Of a DNA stretch of 22,200 nucleotides, positions 1-7,837 are shown piece by piece. Source of the DNA: Bacteroidota bacterium. GTDB taxonomy: Bacteria; Bacteroidota; Bacteroidia; Chitinophagales; LD1. Under the pieces are notes generated by a model. The model was not told where the DNA came from and searched no databases. It saw nothing but the letters and a program-made list of their open reading frames with translations. The stretch covers positions 1 to 22,200 of the forward strand of contig JAQBNQ010000207.1 in the NCBI GenBank assembly GCA_028288545.1, in the 5' to 3' direction. Both the position numbers and the translations under genes were made by a program. The number at the start of each line of letters is the position of its first letter. Position 1 is the first letter of the stretch.

Positions 1-131
1 AAGGCCTGACGTATTCAAAATTCATTTCTAAATTAGCTGCAGCAGGTATCGAATTGAACAGAAAAGTTCTTGCCGACCTGGCGCTTAACAATCCTGAGGC
101 CTTCAAAGCGATTGTTGCAAAGGTAAAGTAA
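1..131 (+). CDS. rplT: 50S ribosomal protein L20, C-terminal end (partial)
   Basis: The window opens inside this gene; the reading frame starts at base 3 and ends at TAA 129-131. The visible 42 residues begin [20 protein letters not shown] and end in [10 protein letters not shown], which matches the conserved C-terminus of L20 ([20 protein letters not shown]). L20 binds 23S rRNA and is needed early in assembly of the large ribosomal subunit. The 5' part lies outside the window; in most bacteria rplT follows infC and rpmI, which cannot be checked here. The gene ends 55 bases before a strong intrinsic terminator. Confidence 0.93.
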   Translation, partial: GLTYSKFISKLAAAGIELNRKVLADLALNNPEAFKAIVAKVK

Positions 132-186
132 CCACTACGAAGGCAGTCTTCGGACTAAGTTTTAGTGTTTTCATAGGTTCAAAGTT

Positions 187-217
187 GGTCGTTCGCAAGA
201 ACGACCTTCTTTGTTTT
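187..217 (+). terminator. Intrinsic terminator of the rplT transcript
   Basis: A perfect 8-bp stem (GGTCGTTC at 187-194 pairing with GAACGACC at 199-206) closes a GCAA loop, and a T-rich tract (TTCTTTGTTTT, 207-217) follows. The stem, GNRA-type tetraloop and U-tract fit a rho-independent terminator for rplT reading rightwards. Confidence 0.8.
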
Positions 218-235
218 AGGGAAGTCCCAACAAAT

Positions 236-282
236 AGAACGCCGCCCGATTGAATGGCTTCAGTCATTCGGGCGGGCGTTCT
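236..282. repeat. Imperfect inverted repeat in the rplT/acyl-CoA dehydrogenase gap
   Basis: AGAACGCCGCCCGA (from 236) pairs with TCGGGCGGGCGTTCT (to 282) across a loop region around GGCTTCAGTC, giving a long GC-rich hairpin with one or two bulges. No T-tract follows directly in either direction, so it is better described as a palindromic element or a poor back-up terminator than as a canonical terminator. It lies in the 302-base gene-free stretch 132-433, where only hairpins were found. Confidence 0.55.
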
Positions 283-366
283 ATTATGATTTTTATGATC
301 AGCTATGATTAGAAAAATGGATTGAAAAACAGCCTGAACGGCCACATACCCATGCTGGTGTTATTG

Positions 367-423
367 CCCCGCCTTTCAAGGCGGGGATACATTGTCAAAA
401 AAGGAATTGGGCTTTAGCCCCAA
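367..423 (-). repeat. Paired hairpins; likely terminator of the acyl-CoA dehydrogenase gene and candidate dispersed repeat
   Basis: Two hairpins lie side by side. CCCCGCCT/AGGCGGGG (367-386, TTCA loop) is a perfect 8-bp stem. GGGCTTTAGCCC (409-420) is a shorter palindrome. Read on the minus strand, the second one comes first after the stop codon at 434; it is followed by AATTCC and a run of six T, which is terminator-like. Pairs of short GC hairpins around the core GGGCTTTAGCCC recur, as far as I recall, between genes of Bacteroidota, so this may be a dispersed element that also terminates transcription. Confidence 0.5.
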
Positions 424-433
424 ATGGATTTTA

Positions 434-2233
434 TCATAATATTTCCTCTCCCTTCGCCATCACTGTAACATGATTGCTACTCTTCAATCTAGTAATCAAC
501 CCTTCGGTTTTTGGCACTTCATATTCAAAGAAATATTGCAGCGCATATAATTTCGATTGAAGAAACTCTGCAGAATAATTTTTATTGCCGGTAGCTTTCA
601 ATTCTTCCGTCTTTATACCTTGTTTCAACCACTGCCATCCAATAACAAGAATGCCAAACAACTCAAGATACAAGGTGCCATCGCTCAAATATGTTTCGGG
701 GCCTTGCGTTTGCGCAACACTTATCAGGTGCATGGTCACTTCCTGAAGGTTTATTAGTTTTTGCTCTAACACCGCAGCATAGCCTTTCAGCGCCTCATAT
801 TTTTTAGCGCCTTCAATTTGCTCCATTACCTCCTGCATCAGCAGCATCATGGCTTTTCCACCCTGCATCATCACTTTGCGGCCCAGCAGGTCCATACCAT
901 GTATTGCGGTAGTGCCTTCGTGTATGGCGTGAATCCGTGTTTCTCGGAAAAACAATTCGGCCAAAAACTCTTTGGTATAGCCGTACCCGCCAAAACATTG
1001 CAGACCTGCGCTGGTGCTTAAAATACTCATCTCCGCCGGATAGGATTTAACTACAGGTGTTAGCAGTTCCAGCAATAAAAAATTCTTTTCTTTCTCCTCT
1101 CCCGCGCTCGTTCTCCACTTGTCGAAGTACTGAGAAGCCTCCAGTACCAGCGAAAGCGATCCTTCAACCACCGCCTTCTGAAAAAGCAACAACCTCTTTA
1201 CATCGGCATGGTTGATAATGGGAATTTGCGGTTTAACCGGATTTTTTTCACCTACCTTTCTACCCTGCGTTCGTACCTTAGTATATTCAAGTGCATTGTA
1301 ATAGGCCGCGGAAGCGATGGAGGTGGCCTGGCAACCTACGCCTATTCTTGCCTCGTTCATCATCTGGAACATATAACTGAGTCCCTTATGCGGCTCGCCA
1401 ATTAAATAAGCATGGCAATCATTTTTTTCGCCCATAATTAAATGCGCTATGGGCGCACCGTGGTAGCCCATTTTATGAAATACTCCTGCTGTACTAACGT
1501 CGTTAGACACCAGTTTGCCATTTTCCATTCTGTGCTTGGGCACAACAAACAACGAAATGCCTTTGGTACCCGCTGGTGCCCCCTCAATACGGGCCAGCAT
1601 AAGGTGTACAATATTTTCGCAGGCATCGTGGTCGCCGCAACTAATAAATACCTTTTGACCTTTAACGAGATAATGGCCATTACCACTTGCCTTTGCACTG
1701 CTTGTTAAGTCTGATAAAGAACTACCGGCATCGGGCTCGGTAAGGGCCATCGTACCCTGCCATTGGCCGGCATACATTTTAGGAATGAATGCCTCTTTCA
1801 GTTCTTCCGTTCCGTACGATTCAATTAAATGAGCAGCTCCGTTGGTTAAAAACGGAAAGGCCATAGTACTGTAATTAGCAGCAGCCATTATAAAAGCAGA
1901 TGCCTGTAAAATGGTAAAGGGTACTTGTTGTCCCCCAAACCGGTGAGGTGCCGACATGGATATCCAGCCATCCTCCCCAAATTTTTTCATCAGCCCCTCC
2001 ATATCGGGATGTACTTTAATAGTACCGTTCTCCAATCTTGGTGGATTGCGATCCATCTCTACTAAAATGGGTCTTAAATGGTTTTCTGACAGGCTATCGG
2101 CTGCTTCAATTATCATATCAAAGCCCGCTGCCGAGTGTTCCTTAAACTCCTCGCGTTTGCACAATTCTTCAACATTAAAAACTTCGTGTAACAGAAAATG
2201 CAGATTTTCTTTAGAGTAAAACTTTGGAGTCAT
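434..2233 (-). CDS. Acyl-CoA dehydrogenase, ~600-residue FadE/DmdC-like type
   Basis: Cytosolic FAD-dependent enzyme that introduces the alpha-beta double bond into acyl-CoA, the first step of fatty-acid beta-oxidation, passing electrons to ETF. The 599-residue protein has the usual order: helical N-domain (about 40-160), beta domain with TEPDAGS at 165-171 in the flavin/substrate region, and C-terminal helical domain with GGYGYT at 415-420. E439 in the HEGTT motif lines up with the catalytic glutamate of medium-chain dehydrogenases. It is about 200 residues longer than those because of an extra helical C-terminal domain (about 470-599), as in the long-chain/DmdC-like group. The ATG at 2231-2233 has no clear Shine-Dalgarno sequence. 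The gene converges on rplT and diverges from the CAP-domain gene. Chain-length preference cannot be read from sequence; 3-methylmercaptopropionyl-CoA or long-chain substrates are alternatives. Confidence 0.92.
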   Translation of the reverse strand: MTPKFYSKENLHFLLHEVFNVEELCKREEFKEHSAAGFDMIIEAADSLSENHLRPILVEMDRNPPRLENGTIKVHPDMEGLMKKFGEDGWISMSAPHRFGGQQVPFTILQASAFIMAAANYSTMAFPFLTNGAAHLIESYGTEELKEAFIPKMYAGQWQGTMALTEPDAGSSLSDLTSSAKASGNGHYLVKGQKVFISCGDHDACENIVHLMLARIEGAPAGTKGISLFVVPKHRMENGKLVSNDVSTAGVFHKMGYHGAPIAHLIMGEKNDCHAYLIGEPHKGLSYMFQMMNEARIGVGCQATSIASAAYYNALEYTKVRTQGRKVGEKNPVKPQIPIINHADVKRLLLFQKAVVEGSLSLVLEASQYFDKWRTSAGEEKEKNFLLLELLTPVVKSYPAEMSILSTSAGLQCFGGYGYTKEFLAELFFRETRIHAIHEGTTAIHGMDLLGRKVMMQGGKAMMLLMQEVMEQIEGAKKYEALKGYAAVLEQKLINLQEVTMHLISVAQTQGPETYLSDGTLYLELFGILVIGWQWLKQGIKTEELKATGNKNYSAEFLQSKLYALQYFFEYEVPKTEGLITRLKSSNHVTVMAKGEEIL

Positions 2234-2238
2234 GTGTC

Positions 2239-2371
2239 AATTAGCGAATGAGTGAATTAGCGGATTAGCGAATGATTTAATACGCAATGAAAATACAAGG
2301 AAATGCGAAAATCGGTATTTTACTTCTGCATTTTCATTCGTTAATTAGCCAAATTCGCTAATTCGCTAATT
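2239..2371. repeat. Long imperfect inverted repeat built from AATTAGCG/CGCTAATT units
   Basis: The left arm (2239-2275) repeats TTAGCG at 2241, 2257 and 2265. The right arm (2334-2371) carries the reverse complement, including two adjacent 8-mers ATTCGCTA and TTAATTAGCC. The arms pair at roughly three-quarters of positions over about 37 bases, with a loop of about 58 bases whose two ends (AATGAAAATAC and GCATTTTCATT) also partly pair. It fills most of the 214-bp divergent promoter region between the acyl-CoA dehydrogenase and CAP-protein genes, so it lies in the leader or promoter of one or both. No ORF is present inside. It resembles a MITE- or REP-like element rather than an operator. Confidence 0.6.
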
Positions 2372-2447
2372 TTCCTGTTTCTTTTCCCCCATCCCCGCAT
2401 TATCAATAATATTATCCAATTTCAATCGTTTTTCATTTATTCGTTTA

Positions 2448-4856
2448 ATGCTCTGCAAAACCCCGTGTTTTTATTTTTTTCTGCTCATGGCATTAAGTGT
2501 TAGTACCACCTTTGCCCAATCTCCACGCGATACTATTAACCGCGACCACTTAAACAGCAAACTGGTGGAGGAGCTTTTTCTGAAAGAATTGAACCAACTG
2601 CGCAATTCAAAAGGCTTAAGCACTTTGGTAACAGATAATACTTTAATGAAGGCTGCCGACGACCAGGCTGCTTATTGTAGAAAACAAAATGAAGTAACTC
2701 ACTTTCAAAAAGGTGTTCAGCACAAATATGATGTAAAGGAAAGGGTGCATTATTACAATGGTAACCACAACATGGTTGGCGAAAATGTTTTAATGAGTTT
2801 CATTTTTCAGCGATTTACAGATAGCCATACGCAGCAACAGGTTACCGTTTATACTTATCAGCAGTTGGCCCATCAGTTGTTCGAGGCATGGAAGAATAGT
2901 CCGGGGCATTATAGGAACATGATAACTGCATCATATTCCAATACAGCACTGTCGCTGGCATTAATGGATAACAAAACCGTTTTGTATGCTGTTGAGGTGT
3001 TTGCGAGTGAGCCATACCTGCCACCGAAGAATAGTTTGCACTATACCGATTCTACTTACGGAATTAAGGAACAGGAACCGGGCCTATGCAAGGGCTTCGG
3101 CACTCATGATTTTTTAGCGCAGGTATTTTCCAGTTATCTTTTGCGCGAGGGGGATAGTGTTTTTCAATATTACCAGGAAGAGAAGACCATTCACGAAATG
3201 CTAACCGGCCCCAAGGATGGAATAGCGTTAGATATTATGTATAAGGACCAGTTCCATTGCGACCTACCCAATCACCTGCATCCATCTACCGTTTTTGATG
3301 GCTACCTGCTTCCGCCACATTATCGCGATGAACTGTTTAAGAATGATGTTTATAAAAACAGCGAGTTCCTGAGTTTTGTAGGAAAAATTCCGGCCAATGC
3401 GCCGCGAAAGGATCTGCAAGTAAATACGATACTGATTCAAAATGGAATGGCCTGTCGTTACTCGTTTCCCGTAACTTTGGAACAAGGTATTTTGCCCGAC
3501 CTGGCCATTGACCCAATGTGGTGTAAAACTAAAGGTGTAATTAAAAAGGACAATGCGAATTTTACCAAGCAGTTTTTCATTCCGTTTCAGAAAAATGATA
3601 AAACCACCGACTCATTTTATTTTGAAAAGCTTTCGCGCCTGGTAAAAATATTTGACGGTGCCATCAGCAAAATAGAGATAACCGCCTACAGTTCGGTGGA
3701 AGGAACAGAAGCCAATAACCTGGAACTGCAAACTGCCCGTTCTTCGTTTATCGAGAATTTTATTTTTAAAAGGCTTCATCAGCAAACAACCATTACAAAA
3801 AAGGCAATTGAAAACTGGGACCTGTTCCATAAACAAATACAGGATACCCCATATGAAAGCGAGTTTGCCGATTCGGCGATAGAAAATGTTAGGGCTAAAA
3901 TAAATCAAAGAATGGATGAGCCGGTTTTCAGGTACTGGCTTGACCAGGAACGTGTCGCTTCTATTACTCTACATGTCAATAAAGATTTTGACGATAGTAT
4001 TACCTCTAACTTTCTTCCACTGGCGCTTTACAATGGGCTGGCCAAAGGCGATACAACACAAGCCCGCGTTGCTTTTAGCCGGATGATAACCGCCTATCAG
4101 CGAGGCGAGATAGATAAATATTTTTTAACGGCCATTGAGGTGCCGCTGGAAAGCAAAAATCTTCCGCTAATAAGCAATTACCTGGCTTCTGTACTAGAGG
4201 AGGGAGATGTCTTTAACTATCAGCATTTTAATCCCCGGTATTACGCCTATATAGATAGTGCAAAAAAAATGTTTCATGATTTTAAGCCGCTCACTTTTAA
4301 CCTCGCGGTTTATAAAACGCATTTATACTTCCGCGGTATGGAAGATAATGTCGATGCCTTCAAAAAAATAGAGGACGAGATAGCTCATTTTAAAAAAGAT
4401 ACTTCATTCGAGAAGGAATTGTGCGATCACCTTTTTTATAACTACTACTTAACGGCCAGTATCTTTTACAAAAAGAAAAGACTGTACAGCGACATGTATA
4501 TCGCCTTTGAAAAAGTGAAGCCCTACCTTTCCTTAGCAAGCTTAAAGGCCGAAGAAGTTTATGCTGTAGGTAAATACTTTAACTACTTCTTCCGGTTTAA
4601 TGAAACCATAGAATTGCTTGAAAAATATCAGAAAAAATATCCGGAAGATGAAGACCTTACTTTTTTATACATCTCGGCGGGTTCAGTTTATAACCTCAAT
4701 ATCAATTATCATTTGGATGAATACTACAGGCAGATAGATAAACTGGCAGTTATGAACCGCCCAAGGTTATGCGAATGGTTCAACGATAATTACCAACTAC
4801 TGCGGGAAGAGACCTTCAAAAAGAAAATCTGCGGGTATTGTAGTTTAAAGTATTAA
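2448..4856 (+). CDS. Exported CAP-domain (SCP/PR-1-like) protein with OmpA-like segment and helical C-terminus
   Basis: The 802-residue protein starts with a signal peptide (residues 1-24, ending TTFAQ). Residues about 38-187 form a CAP domain: N-x-L-R-x-x-x-G start (49-56), H85, GENV with E112, and SPGHYRNM (151-158) with H154, the pattern of the CAP His/Glu cavity. Bacterial CAP proteins are exported, often surface-associated, and their activity is mostly unknown. Residues about 373-440 look OmpA-like (FIPFQKND, then KIEITAYSSVEG, ANNLELQTAR). The usual peptidoglycan-binding Asp of the TD motif is replaced, while R431 is kept. Residues about 500-802 are mostly helical, possibly TPR-like, and end near a CGYC pair (795-798). 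No T9SS tail is present, so periplasmic or outer-membrane-associated location is more likely than surface export. It is monocistronic, convergent with the MORN_2 lipoprotein gene with 28 bp between the stops. The combined role is unknown. Confidence 0.8.
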   Translation: MLCKTPCFYFFLLMALSVSTTFAQSPRDTINRDHLNSKLVEELFLKELNQLRNSKGLSTLVTDNTLMKAADDQAAYCRKQNEVTHFQKGVQHKYDVKERVHYYNGNHNMVGENVLMSFIFQRFTDSHTQQQVTVYTYQQLAHQLFEAWKNSPGHYRNMITASYSNTALSLALMDNKTVLYAVEVFASEPYLPPKNSLHYTDSTYGIKEQEPGLCKGFGTHDFLAQVFSSYLLREGDSVFQYYQEEKTIHEMLTGPKDGIALDIMYKDQFHCDLPNHLHPSTVFDGYLLPPHYRDELFKNDVYKNSEFLSFVGKIPANAPRKDLQVNTILIQNGMACRYSFPVTLEQGILPDLAIDPMWCKTKGVIKKDNANFTKQFFIPFQKNDKTTDSFYFEKLSRLVKIFDGAISKIEITAYSSVEGTEANNLELQTARSSFIENFIFKRLHQQTTITKKAIENWDLFHKQIQDTPYESEFADSAIENVRAKINQRMDEPVFRYWLDQERVASITLHVNKDFDDSITSNFLPLALYNGLAKGDTTQARVAFSRMITAYQRGEIDKYFLTAIEVPLESKNLPLISNYLASVLEEGDVFNYQHFNPRYYAYIDSAKKMFHDFKPLTFNLAVYKTHLYFRGMEDNVDAFKKIEDEIAHFKKDTSFEKELCDHLFYNYYLTASIFYKKKRLYSDMYIAFEKVKPYLSLASLKAEEVYAVGKYFNYFFRFNETIELLEKYQKKYPEDEDLTFLYISAGSVYNLNINYHLDEYYRQIDKLAVMNRPRLCEWFNDNYQLLREETFKKKICGYCSLKY

Positions 4857-4884
4857 GTGAAATGTCTCTCGCTGGTGTTTATGG

Positions 4885-5553
4885 CTACTTGACTACCGGC
4901 ATCGATGATGCTCTCTTCTCAGCAAAAACATTCTTTCCAATACGTTCAGTTTTATCACCCTGCTTAAGCATCAGTACAGAATCTTCTACGTAAATACTGA
5001 TGATATCGCCATGGCTGCTCAGCGAAATACTTCTTTCCTTATTGTCGAACAAGGGGTGCTTTATGTTTTGGTATTCTTTGATATGGCCGTTGTCAAAATA
5101 CTCTGCCCTCATTAGCATATACCCATTTTCATCATATAGTTTATCGACTTTAGGTTTGTCATAACCATAGTATGAGCGCCATAGGCCAATGTCCCGACCG
5201 TCTTTATAAGTGCCCTTAATACGTACTCCACCAGAGGCAAAATAAAATTTCCAGGTACTGTCCATTAGCCCGTTCGTGGCAAATCCTTCCAGTTCTATCA
5301 ACTCGCGCTTATCGTAAGCCGCAATACCACCGGTATATGGTTTTCCATTAAAGTATAAGGTGTCAGGTTTAAACTCTCTTACCGAGGCACTATCGCTACG
5401 TAACATGGGTGTAAAATGCAGTTTGCCTGAGGCCGGAACAAGGTAGTCAGCCAATAGCCGGCCCTTGCTGTCATACTTGCTTTGGCATGATTGGATGGTG
5501 ATCATTAAAACAAGAGCGCAAAAGCACTGAACTGGTGTAAAGAATTTTTTCAT
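4885..5553 (-). CDS. MORN_2 (YwqK-like) repeat lipoprotein
   Basis: A 222-residue protein from the ATG at 5551-5553. An upstream in-frame TTG at 5560-5562 would add only three residues, and the ATG gives a cleaner signal sequence (MKKFFTPVQC...). A hydrophobic stretch ends in a lipobox-like IQSC just before QSKYDSKG, so it is predicted to be a lipoprotein anchored at the inner or outer membrane. Residues about 70-150 show the MORN_2 pattern of short beta-hairpin repeats: YFNGKPYTGG, LEGFATNGLMDSTWKFYF, KGTYKDGRDIGLWRSYY and ENGYMLMRAEYFDNG. Such proteins are often annotated as YwqK-type antitoxins, but no toxin gene lies nearby, so that label is not supported. The function is unknown; it may be a scaffolding surface lipoprotein. 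It diverges from the TMEM229-like gene with 79 bp between starts. Confidence 0.75.
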   Translation of the reverse strand: MKKFFTPVQCFCALVLMITIQSCQSKYDSKGRLLADYLVPASGKLHFTPMLRSDSASVREFKPDTLYFNGKPYTGGIAAYDKRELIELEGFATNGLMDSTWKFYFASGGVRIKGTYKDGRDIGLWRSYYGYDKPKVDKLYDENGYMLMRAEYFDNGHIKEYQNIKHPLFDNKERSISLSSHGDIISIYVEDSVLMLKQGDKTERIGKNVFAEKRASSMPVVK

Positions 5554-5632
5554 AAGTCGCAATATTATTAAAAAATCCGCTATCGTTGATTGCGGCCGTA
5601 TTTCACGTTCGCGAATTCCTTACTTTTACCCC

Positions 5633-6085
5633 ATGCCGGTTAGCAGGGGAAGGAAAGTCCATATTTTTTTTATGATCATCGTTTTTGTTTGCTTTGGTAT
5701 AACTACCGAGGTGTTCTTTACTGCATTTTCCGACCTGGTAAACAATACGCCCCTTTGCGATAAACCGCCTCTTGCTCTTGCCGGATACACATATGTTTGG
5801 ATGGCCATTATTTATGCCCTCATTCCCATATTTGGAGTGCTGCTTTACGATCGTATTAAGAACAAGCCCTTTTGGCTAAGGCTTCCGCTTTATGTTGTAA
5901 TTATTTATATAGTAGAATTTACTTCCGGCTACATTTTGCAACTTACAACAGGTAGCTGCCCCTGGCATTACACAACAGGATTAAACATAATGGGCCTCAT
6001 CCGCCTGGATTATTTTCCCGATTGGCTGGTGTTTGTGTGGCTGGTAGAACGCTTGTATGTGTATGTAAACGGGATGATTGTTTAA
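5633..6085 (+). CDS. Small four-helix membrane protein, TMEM229/CmpB family
   Basis: A 150-residue protein with four predicted membrane helices (about 10-28, 51-72, 83-104, 129-146). Conserved landmarks match, from memory, vertebrate TMEM229 proteins and the bacterial PF06541 (CmpB, putative ABC type IV) family: TTEVFFTAFSDLV (24-36), AGYTYVW (50-56), IVEFTSGYIL (93-102), CPWHY (109-113) and GLIRLDYFPDW (121-131). The biochemical role of the family is not established. A possible promoter -7 element TACTTTTA lies at 5621-5628, close enough to the ATG that the mRNA could be nearly leaderless; no good -33 element was found. The stop is 11 bp before the phospholipase start, so the two genes are probably co-transcribed. 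This suggests, but does not show, a role in membrane lipids. Confidence 0.75.
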   Translation: MPVSRGRKVHIFFMIIVFVCFGITTEVFFTAFSDLVNNTPLCDKPPLALAGYTYVWMAIIYALIPIFGVLLYDRIKNKPFWLRLPLYVVIIYIVEFTSGYILQLTTGSCPWHYTTGLNIMGLIRLDYFPDWLVFVWLVERLYVYVNGMIV

Positions 6086-6096
6086 ATTATAAAAAA

Positions 6097-7275
6097 ATGT
6101 CTTTAATGAAATATTCCCATTTACTTGTTGTGCTTTTTCTTTTATCATTTTCAACAGATAAGCCTTCCATTGAAACTGACCATTCCAGTGATAATTTGAA
6201 AATCAATCAAATACAGGTAATAGCTAGTCACAACAGTTATCATTTACGTACAGATGCAGCGGTGCTTCGCTTTTTAAAGGCATTGCGCGGCATGGGACTT
6301 TTGCCTGCCGATCTTGATCCAAAACAAATTGATTATAACAACGCTCCACTTACCGACCAGTTGGAAAAATACGGAGTGCGCGGTTTAGAATTGGATGTTT
6401 GGAACGATCCGGAGGGTGGAAGGTTTTATCACCGAATGGGAAAACAATATGTATTTAAAACAACCTCATCGGGCACGGATGCGCTCATGCAACCGGGGTT
6501 TAAATTGCTTCACATTCCCGATTTTGATTTTAGATCTACCAACAACACTTTTAAAGAGGCGATAGCTGAAGTAAAAAAGTGGAGTGATGCTCACCCCGAC
6601 CATACACCGGTATTTATCAATGTGGAGACCGAAACTTCCGCTCCGGGAGATCAAATACATTTTCTTAAAAGACTTACCAGAGCCGCTCCTTTCGATTCGG
6701 TTGCTGCTGATGAGTTGGACCTGGAAGTAAAAAGTGTTTTTGGTGAGCAGTTAAACGGTGTAATAACACCGGATCAGGTCAGAGGGAATTATTTAACGCT
6801 TGAAGAAGCGGTATTGGCCGGCAATTGGCCAACATTAGGAGCGGCAAGAGGCAAGGTTATATTTATTATGGATGCCGGGGGCAACTCTGCTACGGTTTAT
6901 AGAAAGGGACATCCTTCATTTAAGAATCGCACCATGTTCGTTTATGCCGAACCTAAAACACCCGAAGCTGCTTTTGTAATTATGAATGAACCGGATGTGT
7001 TTTATACAAAAATACAACAGCGCGTTAAACAAGGTTATATAGTTCGCACCCGCAGCGATGAGGGAACTTTTGAAGCCCGTTCCGGTGATTATAAGCGAAT
7101 GAATTGCGCGTTTGCCAGTTGTGCCCAGATTATTTCAACAGATTATTACAAGCCCGATGCGCGGGCGGTATCTAAGCAATGGAGTAATTATCATGTTCAG
7201 TTTGCAGGTGGTAGTATGATACGCGTAGACTCTATATCGGGTGCTGAACCCGGTACTATCCATTCAAAAAAATGA
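6097..7275 (+). CDS. Secreted Ca2+-dependent phosphoinositide-specific phospholipase C (PI-PLC-C1 family)
   Basis: The predicted enzyme cleaves phosphatidylinositol or related inositol phospholipids. The 392-residue protein starts at ATG 6097; ATG 6106 is also possible. The frame is open upstream to 6022, but that extension overlaps the previous gene and hides the signal peptide, so it was rejected. A hydrophobic leader (about 5-19) indicates export. The pattern follows the Streptomyces-type Ca2+-dependent PI-PLC family: IASHNSYH with H45 and N46, RGLELDVWND with E98 and D100 as likely Ca2+ ligands, FYHRMG with H112 as likely second catalytic His, then LLHIPDFDFRSTNNTF (137-152), WSDAHPDH (162-169) and INVETET (174-180). 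It lacks a T9SS tail and clear lipobox. It is 11 bp downstream of the TMEM229-like gene and convergent with the WYL-like gene. Confidence 0.87.
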   Translation: MSLMKYSHLLVVLFLLSFSTDKPSIETDHSSDNLKINQIQVIASHNSYHLRTDAAVLRFLKALRGMGLLPADLDPKQIDYNNAPLTDQLEKYGVRGLELDVWNDPEGGRFYHRMGKQYVFKTTSSGTDALMQPGFKLLHIPDFDFRSTNNTFKEAIAEVKKWSDAHPDHTPVFINVETETSAPGDQIHFLKRLTRAAPFDSVAADELDLEVKSVFGEQLNGVITPDQVRGNYLTLEEAVLAGNWPTLGAARGKVIFIMDAGGNSATVYRKGHPSFKNRTMFVYAEPKTPEAAFVIMNEPDVFYTKIQQRVKQGYIVRTRSDEGTFEARSGDYKRMNCAFASCAQIISTDYYKPDARAVSKQWSNYHVQFAGGSMIRVDSISGAEPGTIHSKK

Positions 7276-7316
7276 TTTGGCAGTTAGTAAATGCGTAGTG
7301 AATGAGATGAAATTTG

Positions 7317-7685
7317 TTAAACGACTTTTTGCGAATCGGATACGGAGGCAATAATTTCTTCCATTTCAATGGAAAGCGAAAAGTGCTTTTTCCTTTGTGC
7401 CTTTGAGGCAATAGTGGTGGTTTGAAGCTCCTGGATTCTGTCTACCTCCAGCAAAAGCCAGTTTTCTTCATCGGTGTGTAGTTCAAGCGGTAAACTCTTT
7501 AAACATTGCAGCAGGTATTTGCCTGTTTCCTTATGAATACCAAGCACAAAAGGCTCAATCAGAAGCTTTTCTCCGTTATCGTTTGTAAGTGATATTACCG
7601 AACTGGTAGTAATCGCCTTGCTGATAAGTTCAGCCTTTTTTCGGGTTTCAGTTTCATCCCATAGGGGGTTGTGGAATTTTAGCAT
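7317..7685 (-). CDS. Small stand-alone WYL-like domain protein
   Basis: A 122-residue cytosolic protein with no signal or membrane segment. Residues about 18-100 resemble the core of WYL domains: an initial helix (LISKAITTSSVISLTN), then GEKLLIEPFVLGIHKETGKY with the typical EP-x-x-x-G, then LLQCLKS and VDRIQELQ. WYL domains sense ligands such as nucleic-acid pieces and usually sit in transcription factors or defence proteins. Here no helix-turn-helix is present, as in many short Bacteroidota homologues of unknown role. The start ATG CTA AAA is the only sensible one. It lies on the same strand as sbcC, 152 bp downstream, and may be read through from that unit or have its own promoter. Family assignment is by pattern only; it could be a lineage-specific hypothetical protein. 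Confidence 0.6.
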   Translation of the reverse strand: MLKFHNPLWDETETRKKAELISKAITTSSVISLTNDNGEKLLIEPFVLGIHKETGKYLLQCLKSLPLELHTDEENWLLLEVDRIQELQTTTIASKAQRKKHFSLSIEMEEIIASVSDSQKVV

Positions 7686-7837
7686 AGTCTTAAAGTTATT
7701 CTGCGTTAATGTGCGGTAAAATTAAGGCCAAACACAAGGGAGGCAAAGCGTTTTTCCGCCTGCTTTTTTATTGGACTGACCGCTGGAATAAGATGCGCTA
7801 AATGCCATCAGAATCTGCGAAAAAACAGCGCGTTCTG

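Noticed and set aside
103..345. 80-residue minus-strand frame across the end of rplT
   Set aside because: It runs through the rplT terminator and the hairpin at 236-282 and has no domain; it is chance.
132..433. Possible tRNA or small RNA gene in the gap after rplT
   Set aside because: Only simple hairpins are present; no cloverleaf, T-loop GTTCGA-type motif or promoter was found.
4885..5553. MORN_2 protein considered as a YwqK-type antitoxin
   Set aside because: It has a lipoprotein signal and no adjacent toxin candidate; the antitoxin label for MORN_2 proteins is not reliable.
6022..6096. 25-codon upstream extension of the phospholipase gene
   Set aside because: It overlaps the TMEM229-like gene in another frame and would bury the signal peptide; ATG 6097 follows an A-rich leader.
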